Of a stretch of 52,515 nt of DNA, positions 25,676-33,160 are shown in pieces. Each line of letters begins with the position of its first letter. Within the stretch, counting starts at the first letter, position 1. Under the pieces are notes generated by a model that ran no database searches, was not told the origin of the DNA, and worked only from the letters and a program-made list of their open reading frames with translations. The stretch is from CAG-390 sp045644325. Its GTDB lineage: Bacteria > Bacillota > Clostridia > Oscillospirales > CAG-272. The stretch spans positions 1-52,515 of the forward strand of contig JAZRGT010000080.1 of NCBI GenBank assembly GCA_045644325.1, in the 5' to 3' direction. Both the position numbers and the translations under genes were made by a program.

Positions 25676-26539
25676 TCAACCTACAGCATCAAATTCCGTG
25701 CATCCGTTGATCATCGAATCGGGGACGACTACTATTATATACCAACCCGCGAGATCTGTTGTTACAAGTTCGGGATGATTCAACTTTTCCACGTTGACCG
25801 TAAACTGCTCGCCGTTGCAGAATATTCTCTCGACACCGTAGCGGTAGGTTCCGCTGTTTGCGCTGACGTAAACCACCATCAGGCTGTACGCTTTGAGGTA
25901 GGCTTCATCCTCAAACACTTCGATAGCATCGTTAAAGGACTTGATCTCGTCAAAACCGTATTCGAAAGCAAGGTCGTTTTCAAACGTGCTTCTGAAGGCT
26001 TCAACGTCGGCAAGGGTATCAAGTCGGTAGATCGGCAGATGCTTTTGGGAGCTTTGCGCCATTTTTTTCGTGTTGAGTGCTCGCGTGTATATTTCGCTTT
26101 CATCCGACCATCCGGCATATGCGACATTTATAATAAATGCATCCTCTGGCTCGGTGTACGCCGCTTCAAAGCCGCCGTCGAGCCAACCCATATTCATAAG
26201 CGAATTGATGACCGTCTGCGGAATATCTCCCGCATCACCGCTTTTGTGGCGGAGCACCGCGTAAACGCCCGTGCGGCCGGGATATGATTCAGCAACCGCG
26301 CCGTGGAGTACTGTGATTCTGTCGCCGTTTTCAAAGCCCTTGAAAAGATCGCGGTTGGTTTTATTCGACATCTGAATCGGCGAATTGCCGACGATTATCA
26401 TTGCTGCGCCGTCCTTGGCTTCAAGATAATATCCACTCGACGAGCCGTGCCTCAGCGCGAGGGGGAGCAGAGCTATCAGCGCGACGATCACCGCTCCCGC
26501 CATCACGGCGGGGATGATCCATTTGATCTTTTTCATCAT
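25676..26539 (-). CDS. Membrane-anchored protein of unknown function in the ECF operon
   Basis: 287 residues. One N-terminal span (IIPAVMAGAVIVALIALLPLAL, residues 8-29) suggests an anchor with a large outer domain. I recognise no domain in the remaining 255 residues. The start overlaps the stop of the beta-propeller gene in an ATGA-type overlap at 26536-26539, so translation is probably coupled. Its place after the sigma factor and beta-propeller protein suggests an envelope role in the same response. Confidence 0.6.
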   Translation of the reverse strand: MMKKIKWIIPAVMAGAVIVALIALLPLALRHGSSSGYYLEAKDGAAMIIVGNSPIQMSNKTNRDLFKGFENGDRITVLHGAVAESYPGRTGVYAVLRHKSGDAGDIPQTVINSLMNMGWLDGGFEAAYTEPEDAFIINVAYAGWSDESEIYTRALNTKKMAQSSQKHLPIYRLDTLADVEAFRSTFENDLAFEYGFDEIKSFNDAIEVFEDEAYLKAYSLMVVYVSANSGTYRYGVERIFCNGEQFTVNVEKLNHPELVTTDLAGWYIIVVVPDSMINGCTEFDAVG

Positions 26540-28599
26540 TCGAACACCTTAAAGAACTCAAACTGATCGCGTGCCATAACGTAGAAATATCCGTCCGCAA
26601 GTGCCGCGCGGGCAAATGCGATATCGATATAGCCGTCAAAGAGCACGTTTTCGATCTCGACAAGCTCGTAGCCGTTGTAGGCGAGCAGGATATATCTGAA
26701 CTTCAGATTGCCCGTGGTCTGATCACTCACCGCAAGTCCGACGAGACCGTTTTCGCGGTCGATGAAGTAGGATTTATAATCCTCGGAGAAGCCGAAGCCG
26801 GGCTTTTCATAAGCGCAAAGCGACTCGACCTTGTTTCCGTTCTCTGCATATACCTCGATCTTGAGAGTCGAGCGGTTGTCGCCGTAGCCGATGCCGAGGA
26901 GAGTGTTCTCGCCGAAGTTGACGAGCGAGGAGGAATATCCCTCAATAACGCCGGTGTCGGTGTAGGTGATGTTGCTCATATCCGAAAGGTCGAAGAAGTA
27001 AACGGGGTCGGTGAATGTGATGACCTCGGCGGTGCAAACGTAAGCCTTTGCTCCGTCGAAGCGGACAGATTCAACGCTCTCGCCGTCGGGAGCAAAGCCG
27101 CTGACCTCGGCGACGACCTCAAAAGACTCAAGGTCGATGCAGTAGAGCGCGGCGTTGGAGGCAGTATTCTGAATCATCATTACGTTGCTTAGATCAAGCG
27201 AGCCGCCGACCTCCTTGAGCTCACCCTCGGAGTAATAAACGCTGTTCGAGCCAAGGGTCGTGACTACTCGCAGAATTCCGCCGTATTCGTCAAGGCTGTA
27301 CTGATTCTTTACAGTTCCCTCGACCGAAACACTGCCGAGGTTTTTAAATCCTTCTTCTCCGTAGCCGAGCGCGAGAATCTCGGTCATTCGCGGGTATTTT
27401 GCCCAATGAATGCCGTCTTCTTCGCCGCTTGCAAGCTTCTTGGAGTTGTAAGATTTAGTGAGGAACACCTTATCCGCGGAAACATAGACCTCCGTGGAGT
27501 AGCCGAGACACGCCGCAGCACCCTCAAACTCAAAGCTCTCGCCGTCGAGCTGTGTGACGACCGTGTAAAGCTTCGAGGTGATCTCCTCGGGGAAGATAAT
27601 ATCCTCTGCGGCGATCGGCTCGAAGCCGTCGCCCGTGTTGATCTGCGGAACAAATCCGCTGAGCTCGGAATAATCAAGGCTGTTTGCATTGAATTTGCTG
27701 ATAAGCAGGATCTTGCCGCCGACAAATCGCGCGGTAATGAAGCTGCCCGTGATCTCAAAGCGAGCCTTTTCCTTGATATTCGCGGGATCCGAAACGTCAA
27801 GCGAGATAACGCTGACCGCGGAAAGAGATTCCTTTTTGGTTATTGTATCGTAGCTTATAACGTCGCTGTTGTTGCTGATAAAGGTCAAAGTCTTGCCGTC
27901 CTCCGAGAGGAAAAGCTGACCGGACCGGGTCATAGCAAATTTTGCATCGCCCTTCGAGGTGAGCTGATATTTCGAAACGAGGCGGCTGTCTTCACCCGCA
28001 ACAGAGTAGACACGGATGACCATTTCGGTGTAGTCGAGGTAGAAAATGTGTGTCTTGGTGCGCTTGAAGAGGTCAGCCTCGATAACGCCCGCGACTTGAT
28101 TGTCAGTCGTTTCGACATAGTTCTTATCGCCGTCGGATGAACTTGCCGCTTCTTGGATGGGGAAATAATCATCCGCGTTGAGGGTTGGTGCACCGCTGTA
28201 ATAATAATCTCCGTCAGCTGATTCAGATTTGGTCATAAACGCACCGAAAACGTTATCAAGAACGTCCTCAACGTACTTTTCGTAATTGTTGTCGGGAGTG
28301 CGGACGTTTTTGCCGTTGTACTTATAAAAGGCGTACATCAGGTCGAGATACTCACTGTCCGCATAAGCATTCAGCTCCTTCGGAAGATTGTTTCTGTCAA
28401 GCTGACCGCCAAGCTCTGCCTTTTGGTAAGGCACAAAGAGCCAAAGGCTGACCGAAGTCACAACAAGCGAGATGCAAGCCGCGATTATTGCAAATTTGCG
28501 CCAGAAGACGCCGTGCGTTACCTTCGCCTTCGGTGCGGCTTCAGCAACGTATTTTTCATCAGCGAGACCTATGAGCTTCGCCATTTCGATTTTTTTCAT
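26536..28599 (-). CDS. Beta-propeller protein with anti-sigma-like N-terminus
   Basis: 687 residues. The first 30 residues (MAKLIGLADEKYVAEA) look like the short cytosolic segment of clostridial anti-sigma partners. A single span follows at about residues 37-56 (IIAACISLVVTSVSLWLFV). The outer part carries the Beta_propel family block, DNQVAGVIEADLFKRTKTHI followed by FYLDY, and repeated beta-rich blades up to the end. It could sense an envelope signal and hold the ECF factor inactive; that is inference from context. Its start overlaps the end of the sigma factor gene by four bases, which supports stoichiometric expression. Confidence 0.8.
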   Translation of the reverse strand: MKKIEMAKLIGLADEKYVAEAAPKAKVTHGVFWRKFAIIAACISLVVTSVSLWLFVPYQKAELGGQLDRNNLPKELNAYADSEYLDLMYAFYKYNGKNVRTPDNNYEKYVEDVLDNVFGAFMTKSESADGDYYYSGAPTLNADDYFPIQEAASSSDGDKNYVETTDNQVAGVIEADLFKRTKTHIFYLDYTEMVIRVYSVAGEDSRLVSKYQLTSKGDAKFAMTRSGQLFLSEDGKTLTFISNNSDVISYDTITKKESLSAVSVISLDVSDPANIKEKARFEITGSFITARFVGGKILLISKFNANSLDYSELSGFVPQINTGDGFEPIAAEDIIFPEEITSKLYTVVTQLDGESFEFEGAAACLGYSTEVYVSADKVFLTKSYNSKKLASGEEDGIHWAKYPRMTEILALGYGEEGFKNLGSVSVEGTVKNQYSLDEYGGILRVVTTLGSNSVYYSEGELKEVGGSLDLSNVMMIQNTASNAALYCIDLESFEVVAEVSGFAPDGESVESVRFDGAKAYVCTAEVITFTDPVYFFDLSDMSNITYTDTGVIEGYSSSLVNFGENTLLGIGYGDNRSTLKIEVYAENGNKVESLCAYEKPGFGFSEDYKSYFIDRENGLVGLAVSDQTTGNLKFRYILLAYNGYELVEIENVLFDGYIDIAFARAALADGYFYVMARDQFEFFKVFE

Positions 28600-29150
28600 A
28601 TTATTATCCCCTCTTTCTCAAGATGCTCCTTGAATTGCAGGCGTGTCCTGTGGAGCGTTGTTTTGACGTTCGACTCGGTCATTCCCGATTCATACGCCAC
28701 GCGCGCTATCGGCATCATATACCAATAACGGCGCATAAATACCAGTCTCGTCTGTTCGGAAAGCGATGCAAGGAATGAATCGATCGCACCGCGCAACATA
28801 AGCTCGTCGGTCACCGAAAGCCCCTCGGTATCGGGCAGACAGTCGGCAAGCTCGTCAAGCACCGCCTCGGTCGCAAGATTTTCGCGTTCTTTACGCCGCG
28901 CGGCATATCTGTCGAGCGCAAGATTCCGCGCGATCTTGGCAAGAAACGCGCCGAGGCGCAGCGGACGTGCGGGCGGAATGGCATTCCAAGCGCGCAGATA
29001 GGTGTCGTTTACGACCTCCTCTGAGTCCTCCTTTGAGCCGAGGACCGAGTAAGCGACCGTGTGACAGTATCTGCCGTATTTCTTTTCGGTTTCGTCGAGA
29101 GCCTTCTCCGAGCGCTCAAAGAAAAGCTCTATGATCTTTCTGTCTTCCAT
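28596..29150 (-). CDS. ECF-type RNA polymerase sigma factor
   Basis: 184 residues. Region 2 lies in the first 90 residues (DSEEVVNDTYLRAWNAIPP, conserved -10 recognition helix). Region 4 is the C-terminal part, with an HTH-like SGMTESNVKTTLHRTRLQFK. It recruits RNA polymerase to promoters of a small regulon. The start at 29150 has AGAGGTG seven bases upstream; an earlier in-frame GTG at 29159 falls inside that site and is rejected. It overlaps the start of the beta-propeller gene (ATGA), as sigma and anti-sigma pairs usually do. Confidence 0.88.
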   Translation of the reverse strand: MEDRKIIELFFERSEKALDETEKKYGRYCHTVAYSVLGSKEDSEEVVNDTYLRAWNAIPPARPLRLGAFLAKIARNLALDRYAARRKERENLATEAVLDELADCLPDTEGLSVTDELMLRGAIDSFLASLSEQTRLVFMRRYWYMMPIARVAYESGMTESNVKTTLHRTRLQFKEHLEKEGIII

Positions 29151-29233
29151 TTTAATCACCTCTGCAGTAGGTCTTCACCCATATAGACGGTCAAAGAGGG
29201 GAAAAGGTTACACCTTTTGGGGGATTTTTTATA

Positions 29234-29262
29234 ATTATACCATATTTTTTTCGGTTTGAAAA
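29234..29262 (-). promoter_or_regulatory. Possible promoter of the ECF operon
   Basis: On the minus strand: TTTTCA (29262-29257), a 17-base spacer and TATAAT (29239-29234). The -35 is weak, so the operon may also be read from an ECF-type promoter that I could not define. A small hairpin (AAAAGGT...ACCTTTT) follows in the leader. Confidence 0.4.
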
Positions 29263-29271
29263 GAATTTTCA

Positions 29272-29300
29272 TTGAAAACAATCTTTTTTCGTGGTATAAT
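29272..29300 (+). promoter_or_regulatory. Promoter of the phosphoesterase lipoprotein gene
   Basis: TTGAAA at 29272-29277, a 17-base spacer and TATAAT at 29295-29300. The gene starts at 29325. It diverges from the ECF operon. Confidence 0.8.
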
Positions 29301-29324
29301 AAAAGAAAAAATGGGAAAATTAAT

Positions 29325-30536
29325 ATGAAAAAGAGAATAATCGCCACCTGTCTGATATTTATTCTTCTGCTTCCGCTTACATCCTGCGGAGCTTTGGCAG
29401 AGGATGGAATCACCCTTATGATCGCAAACGATCTTCATTATATTTCCCCGAGCCTGCTCGGCGACGGAGAATTTTTCAGAAATCCGCAGAGCCGCGCGGA
29501 CGGCAAGCTCGTGCATTACTCCCCCGAGATAACGGACGCCTTTATTGCCGAGGTCATCGAAAAGAAGCCGCAAGCGCTCATCCTCGCGGGTGATCTCACC
29601 CTCAACGGCGGAAAGCTCAGCCACTCAGAGCTTTCCGCAAAGCTGATGCAGATCAAGGATGCGGGGATAGATCTTCTCATCATACCCGGCAATCACGATT
29701 TCGACAAGACAGCTGTCGATTATTCGGGCGAAGAACTGAAAGCCGCCGAAGCGGCAACCGCGGCGGATTTTTACGAAATGTACGATCCGCTCCTGCCCGA
29801 AACGCTCAGCCGCGAGACGGGTACGTTTAATTATATTTACGAGGCGAGCGAAGATCTGTGGGTGCTGATGCTTGACAGCAATACATACGCCGAGTGCTAC
29901 GTTCCCGACAGCACCTTCGCGTGGATCGAGGAAAATCTCAAAAAAGCAAAGGATGCGGACATCGACGTCATAGCGGTCTCGCATCAGAACGTATACGCTC
30001 ACAGCGATATGCTTTCCTTCGGATATCAGCTTTATAACGGCTCAAATCTTCTCGCACTTTATGAAAAATACGGCGTGAAATGCAATTTCAGCGCCCACGT
30101 TCATATCCAGAGCATCACGGGCAAAAAGCTCCCCGAGATCGTGACCTCGTCACTCATCGTGACGGGCTTGCATTACGGCGAGATTGTGTCAAGTCGCGGC
30201 AAAATAACCTATACCGCGCAGTCGCTCGTTATAGATGAAGCCATCGAGGGATTATCCTCCTACGGCGAATACGCGACCTACTATTTTGAAAAAATAGCCA
30301 AGGATCAGGCTCGCAAAGCGCTTGCTGAATCAGGCTTGACATCGGATGAGATCGAGCTGATGGCAAGGACCTACGCCGAGATCAATTCCGCATATTTCGA
30401 AGGCAGAAAGATCCGAGAAAAGGACTACGCCCGCGGAATCGAACTCTGGAGGACTCAGGGCGATGCGTTTATTTCGAAATATATAGAGTCGATGCTTGGT
30501 GCGGTGGATCGGGAGCAGAGCATAAGGATCAAATAA
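29325..30536 (+). CDS. Metallophosphoesterase lipoprotein
   Basis: 403 residues. The signal peptide ends in lipobox LTSC with Cys21. The calcineurin-like phosphoesterase blocks appear in order: ANDLHYISP (D-x-H), LAGDLTLNGG (GD), PGNHDFDKT (GNHD), VSHQNVYAHS and NFSAHVHIQS (the G/A-H-x-H end). It probably hydrolyses a phosphate ester outside the cell. The ATG at 29325 lies just below a strong promoter, though the ribosome binding site (GGGAAA) is weak. A longer in-frame start at 29256 would overlap the promoter and is rejected. It is a single-gene unit, ended at 30543. Confidence 0.85.
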   Translation: MKKRIIATCLIFILLLPLTSCGALAEDGITLMIANDLHYISPSLLGDGEFFRNPQSRADGKLVHYSPEITDAFIAEVIEKKPQALILAGDLTLNGGKLSHSELSAKLMQIKDAGIDLLIIPGNHDFDKTAVDYSGEELKAAEAATAADFYEMYDPLLPETLSRETGTFNYIYEASEDLWVLMLDSNTYAECYVPDSTFAWIEENLKKAKDADIDVIAVSHQNVYAHSDMLSFGYQLYNGSNLLALYEKYGVKCNFSAHVHIQSITGKKLPEIVTSSLIVTGLHYGEIVSSRGKITYTAQSLVIDEAIEGLSSYGEYATYYFEKIAKDQARKALAESGLTSDEIELMARTYAEINSAYFEGRKIREKDYARGIELWRTQGDAFISKYIESMLGAVDREQSIRIK

Positions 30537-30542
30537 AAATTT

Positions 30543-30573
30543 ACCGACGGGAGCAAAATCCCGTCGGTTTTTT
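30543..30573 (+). terminator. Terminator of the phosphoesterase gene
   Basis: CCGACGGGA (30544-30552) pairs with TCCCGTCGG (30559-30567), loop GCAAAA, then seven T residues. It ends seven bases or so after the gene stop. Confidence 0.9.
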
Positions 30574-30733
30574 ACATATACCGATTGGCTTTAAGAATTA
30601 TTTTCATCAACGGTGATGGGGCGATTTTTTCCGAAATTAAAGATAATCACGAAGATATTTGTATATTTAATAAAAATATATAAAAATATATAGATTTTTT
30701 AGCTAAAATATGCATTTGATTGGGCGTAAGGTA

Positions 30734-30762
30734 TTGACGAAAATCTAAAAAAGTGATATAAT
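30734..30762 (+). promoter_or_regulatory. Promoter of the NRPS gene cluster
   Basis: TTGACG at 30734-30739, a 17-base spacer and TATAAT at 30757-30762. It stands ahead of a 230-base leader and the regulator gene at 30991. No other promoter-like site is clear up to the end of the cluster. Between the terminator at 30573 and this site lies only AT-rich sequence. Confidence 0.8.
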
Positions 30763-30990
30763 TATCTTAATATGTATAAAATAATGGAATAAAATGACTA
30801 ACTATTCCCAAAATCGTGTCTTGATGGCTTACGGACTTTTTTGCAGTCGCTATCCGTAAATTGAGGCGACGGCTCGTAGCAGTATGTATGAGCTTTAAAT
30901 TCAGGTACGCCGAAGAAATATGCGTGCCGACCGAAGCTCCGTCTGATGCTTAAGACAAACACTAAAATCCGCGATGTGGAGGAAACAGCA
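30763..30990 (+). other. Long structured 5' leader of the cluster, with a short ORF
   Basis: The leader is about 220 bases. TTACGGA (30829-30835) can pair with TCCGTAA (30853-30859). GTCGC (30846-30850) in that loop can pair with GCGAC (30866-30870), which would form an H-type pseudoknot. Two more hairpins follow (GCTCGTA with TATGAGC, and GGTACGC with GCGTGCC). A 21-codon frame, ATG 30794 to TAA 30857-30859, lies over the first hairpin. This could be a regulatory leader or an attenuator. I see no match to known riboswitches, including the cyclic di-GMP type. Confidence 0.4.
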
Positions 30991-32205
30991 ATGTCCAATT
31001 TGATTGTAAATATGTTTGGTGAATTTATTATCCGAGCAGAAGATCGAAGTGTATCCGGTGACGACAACCGTGCCAAAAAACTTTGGCTTTTGTTGGCGTA
31101 CCTTATTTATAACCGTCACCGTGTGGTCAAGCAAAGCGAATTGATCGATATTCTTTGGAGCGAGTATGAAAGGGGTGCCAACCCCTCCGGCGCGCTCAAA
31201 ACGCTGCTTTACCGTGTTCGCTCGCTTCTTGACGGCTTGTGGGACGGCGCGGGAAAGCAATTGATCGTTTGTCAGTCGTCGGGTTATATGTGGAATTCGA
31301 ATTATTCCGTAGATCTTGACTACGAGGAATTTAACGTTCTCAACGAAAAGATTGCGAGCAGCGATGAGTTTATCTTAGAGGATGCAATGAAGCTCTTGAG
31401 ATTGCACAATGGCGAGTTTTTGCAGGAGCTTTCCTCCGAGATGTGGGTTATGCCTATAGCTACTTATTACCACAACGCATACATATACACTCTTTTGCGC
31501 ACTCTCCCCGTGCTTTGGGAAAACCGTCAGTATGAGGATATCATCGAGCTGTGTCAAAAAACTGTAGTTTCCGAGCCGTATCACGAGGATATTTATTGCT
31601 ACTATATGCGTGCCTACATTGCTATGGATAAGCAAAAGGAGGCTATTGATATTTATCAGGGCCTCAGCGACAAGCTCCTTTCAGAGCTTGGAGTTATTCC
31701 CTCCGAGGAAACGCGCTCGATTTATTATGAGGCGCTGAAGTCCATCAATGACCACACTCTGACGATAGAGATGCTTCACGATCAGCTTCAGGAAAAGAAT
31801 GCTTATCCCGGTGCTCTTATTTGTGATTATGACTTTTTCCGCGTTTTGTATTATTCAATGGTGCGCTCGGTAATGCGTTACAGCATGGCAGTGCATCTGG
31901 GACTTATTACGATATCGGGAAAGAATGATACTGAATTGACCGTTCAAAAGAGAGAGAAGATCATGGAAAACCTCGGTACTGCGATACGCAATTCCGTGAG
32001 ACGAAGTGATGCCGGCGCAAGATGCAGCGCTACTCAGTATATTATAATGCTTCCTCGTGCTAACTATGAGGACAGTTGTATGGTATGTGAGCGTATCATT
32101 AAAGCATATTACAACGGCTTTTCAAGGCTTGACGCAAGCCTCCGCTACGAGGTATTTCCGATACTTTTGGAGGATAGGGAGAACTTTAATGGAGAAAATA
32201 AATAA
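30991..32205 (+). CDS. SARP/BTAD-type regulator with a degenerate GGDEF tail
   Basis: 404 residues. Residues 1-95 form an OmpR-like winged helix of the SARP type (NMFGEFIIRAEDRSV, then KKLWLLLAYLIYNRHRVV). Residues about 100-245 are a TPR-rich bacterial transcriptional activation domain. The last 140 residues resemble a GGDEF domain that has lost its GGDEF motif: the expected spot reads CSATQYIIML. Such domains can bind nucleotides without making them. GGAGG lies ahead of the ATG at 30991; the upstream in-frame ATG at 30946 lacks such a site. It is the first gene of the cluster and overlaps the next gene by 17 bases. It probably activates the NRPS genes. Confidence 0.8.
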   Translation: MSNLIVNMFGEFIIRAEDRSVSGDDNRAKKLWLLLAYLIYNRHRVVKQSELIDILWSEYERGANPSGALKTLLYRVRSLLDGLWDGAGKQLIVCQSSGYMWNSNYSVDLDYEEFNVLNEKIASSDEFILEDAMKLLRLHNGEFLQELSSEMWVMPIATYYHNAYIYTLLRTLPVLWENRQYEDIIELCQKTVVSEPYHEDIYCYYMRAYIAMDKQKEAIDIYQGLSDKLLSELGVIPSEETRSIYYEALKSINDHTLTIEMLHDQLQEKNAYPGALICDYDFFRVLYYSMVRSVMRYSMAVHLGLITISGKNDTELTVQKREKIMENLGTAIRNSVRRSDAGARCSATQYIIMLPRANYEDSCMVCERIIKAYYNGFSRLDASLRYEVFPILLEDRENFNGENK

Positions 32206-33118
32206 ATATATACCTAAATATCCGTTTTTGGCGGAATGCTGTCATTCAGCCGCAAACGATCTGACGTTGGTGGGCGATCACTGTGCTCTTGCCGAGCTTT
32301 TGGGATATTCCGCCGGGGATCTGGCGGGAAAAAGCCTTTCGGATCTGTTGGCAGAACCGAAGGAGAATGCGCTTTCTCTGATTTATCAGCAAATCAAATC
32401 GCAAGGCGAGGTAGAAGCGTTGCTGTCTCTCGTGAAAAAAGACGGCTCCGCGATCAGCGTGCTTGAACGCGGTAACGTGGTCAAGGTTGACGGTGAGCCA
32501 TTGGTGTGCGGAGTATTCGTTGTGGCGAAGGAAACACATCTCTCGCTGATTCAAAATCAGGCTGAGCTGAGCCGCTGCCGCGACGAGCTGCGTCAAAAGG
32601 AATATATGATGAACTCTTATAGAGAGCGTTCGGAGAAGGATTCCCTGACTCAGTTGTTCAATACGAGAACGACCCGCTTCCTTTGCGAGGAATATCTGAG
32701 CAAAACCGAAAATCCCTGCGCTATGATAATGATCGACGTTGACGATTTCAAGCGAATCAACGATCGCTACGGTCATACTCTCGGAGACTACGTGCTCACC
32801 CGTGCTACCGCTACAATCAAGCGCCTTTTCAGAGCCAACGATATTGTTGGACGTATCGGCGGTGATGAATTCCTCGTTTTGATGAAGGATATCTCTGATC
32901 CCAACATCGTGGAGCTGCGATGCTCTCAGATCATTTCTGCTTTCAATGAAATTCAATGTGAGGATATGGAAAATGAGATTGTGGGCTGTTCGGTGGGAGC
33001 TGTACTGTCCTATCCTCAAAATAACACTTACGATCTGTTGTTCTGCAATGCCGATAAATTGATGTATCGCTGCAAAAGATCGGGAGGAAACAATTACATT
33101 ATATTAAAGATGGAATAA
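32189..33118 (+). CDS. PAS-like diguanylate cyclase
   Basis: 309 residues. A PAS-like sensor region of about 120 residues (ALAELLGYSAGDLAGKSLSD) is followed by a coiled linker and a GGDEF domain. The catalytic motif GGDEF is intact at residues 224-228. An RxxD inhibitory site (RAND, residues 215-218) sits five residues ahead, as in product-inhibited cyclases. It should make cyclic di-GMP from two GTP in the cytoplasm. The start at 32189 lies inside the previous gene, preceded by AGGGAG, so the two are coupled. The NRPS gene starts 42 bases after its stop. Confidence 0.88.
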   Translation: MEKINKYIPKYPFLAECCHSAANDLTLVGDHCALAELLGYSAGDLAGKSLSDLLAEPKENALSLIYQQIKSQGEVEALLSLVKKDGSAISVLERGNVVKVDGEPLVCGVFVVAKETHLSLIQNQAELSRCRDELRQKEYMMNSYRERSEKDSLTQLFNTRTTRFLCEEYLSKTENPCAMIMIDVDDFKRINDRYGHTLGDYVLTRATATIKRLFRANDIVGRIGGDEFLVLMKDISDPNIVELRCSQIISAFNEIQCEDMENEIVGCSVGAVLSYPQNNTYDLLFCNADKLMYRCKRSGGNNYIILKME

Positions 33119-33160
33119 GTGCGTTTCGCGCACAAATTATTTGTAAAAGGACGTCTGGCT

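Noticed and set aside
30763..30990. Cyclic di-GMP riboswitch in the cluster leader
   Set aside because: The conserved core of the type I and type II elements was not found, though hairpins are present.
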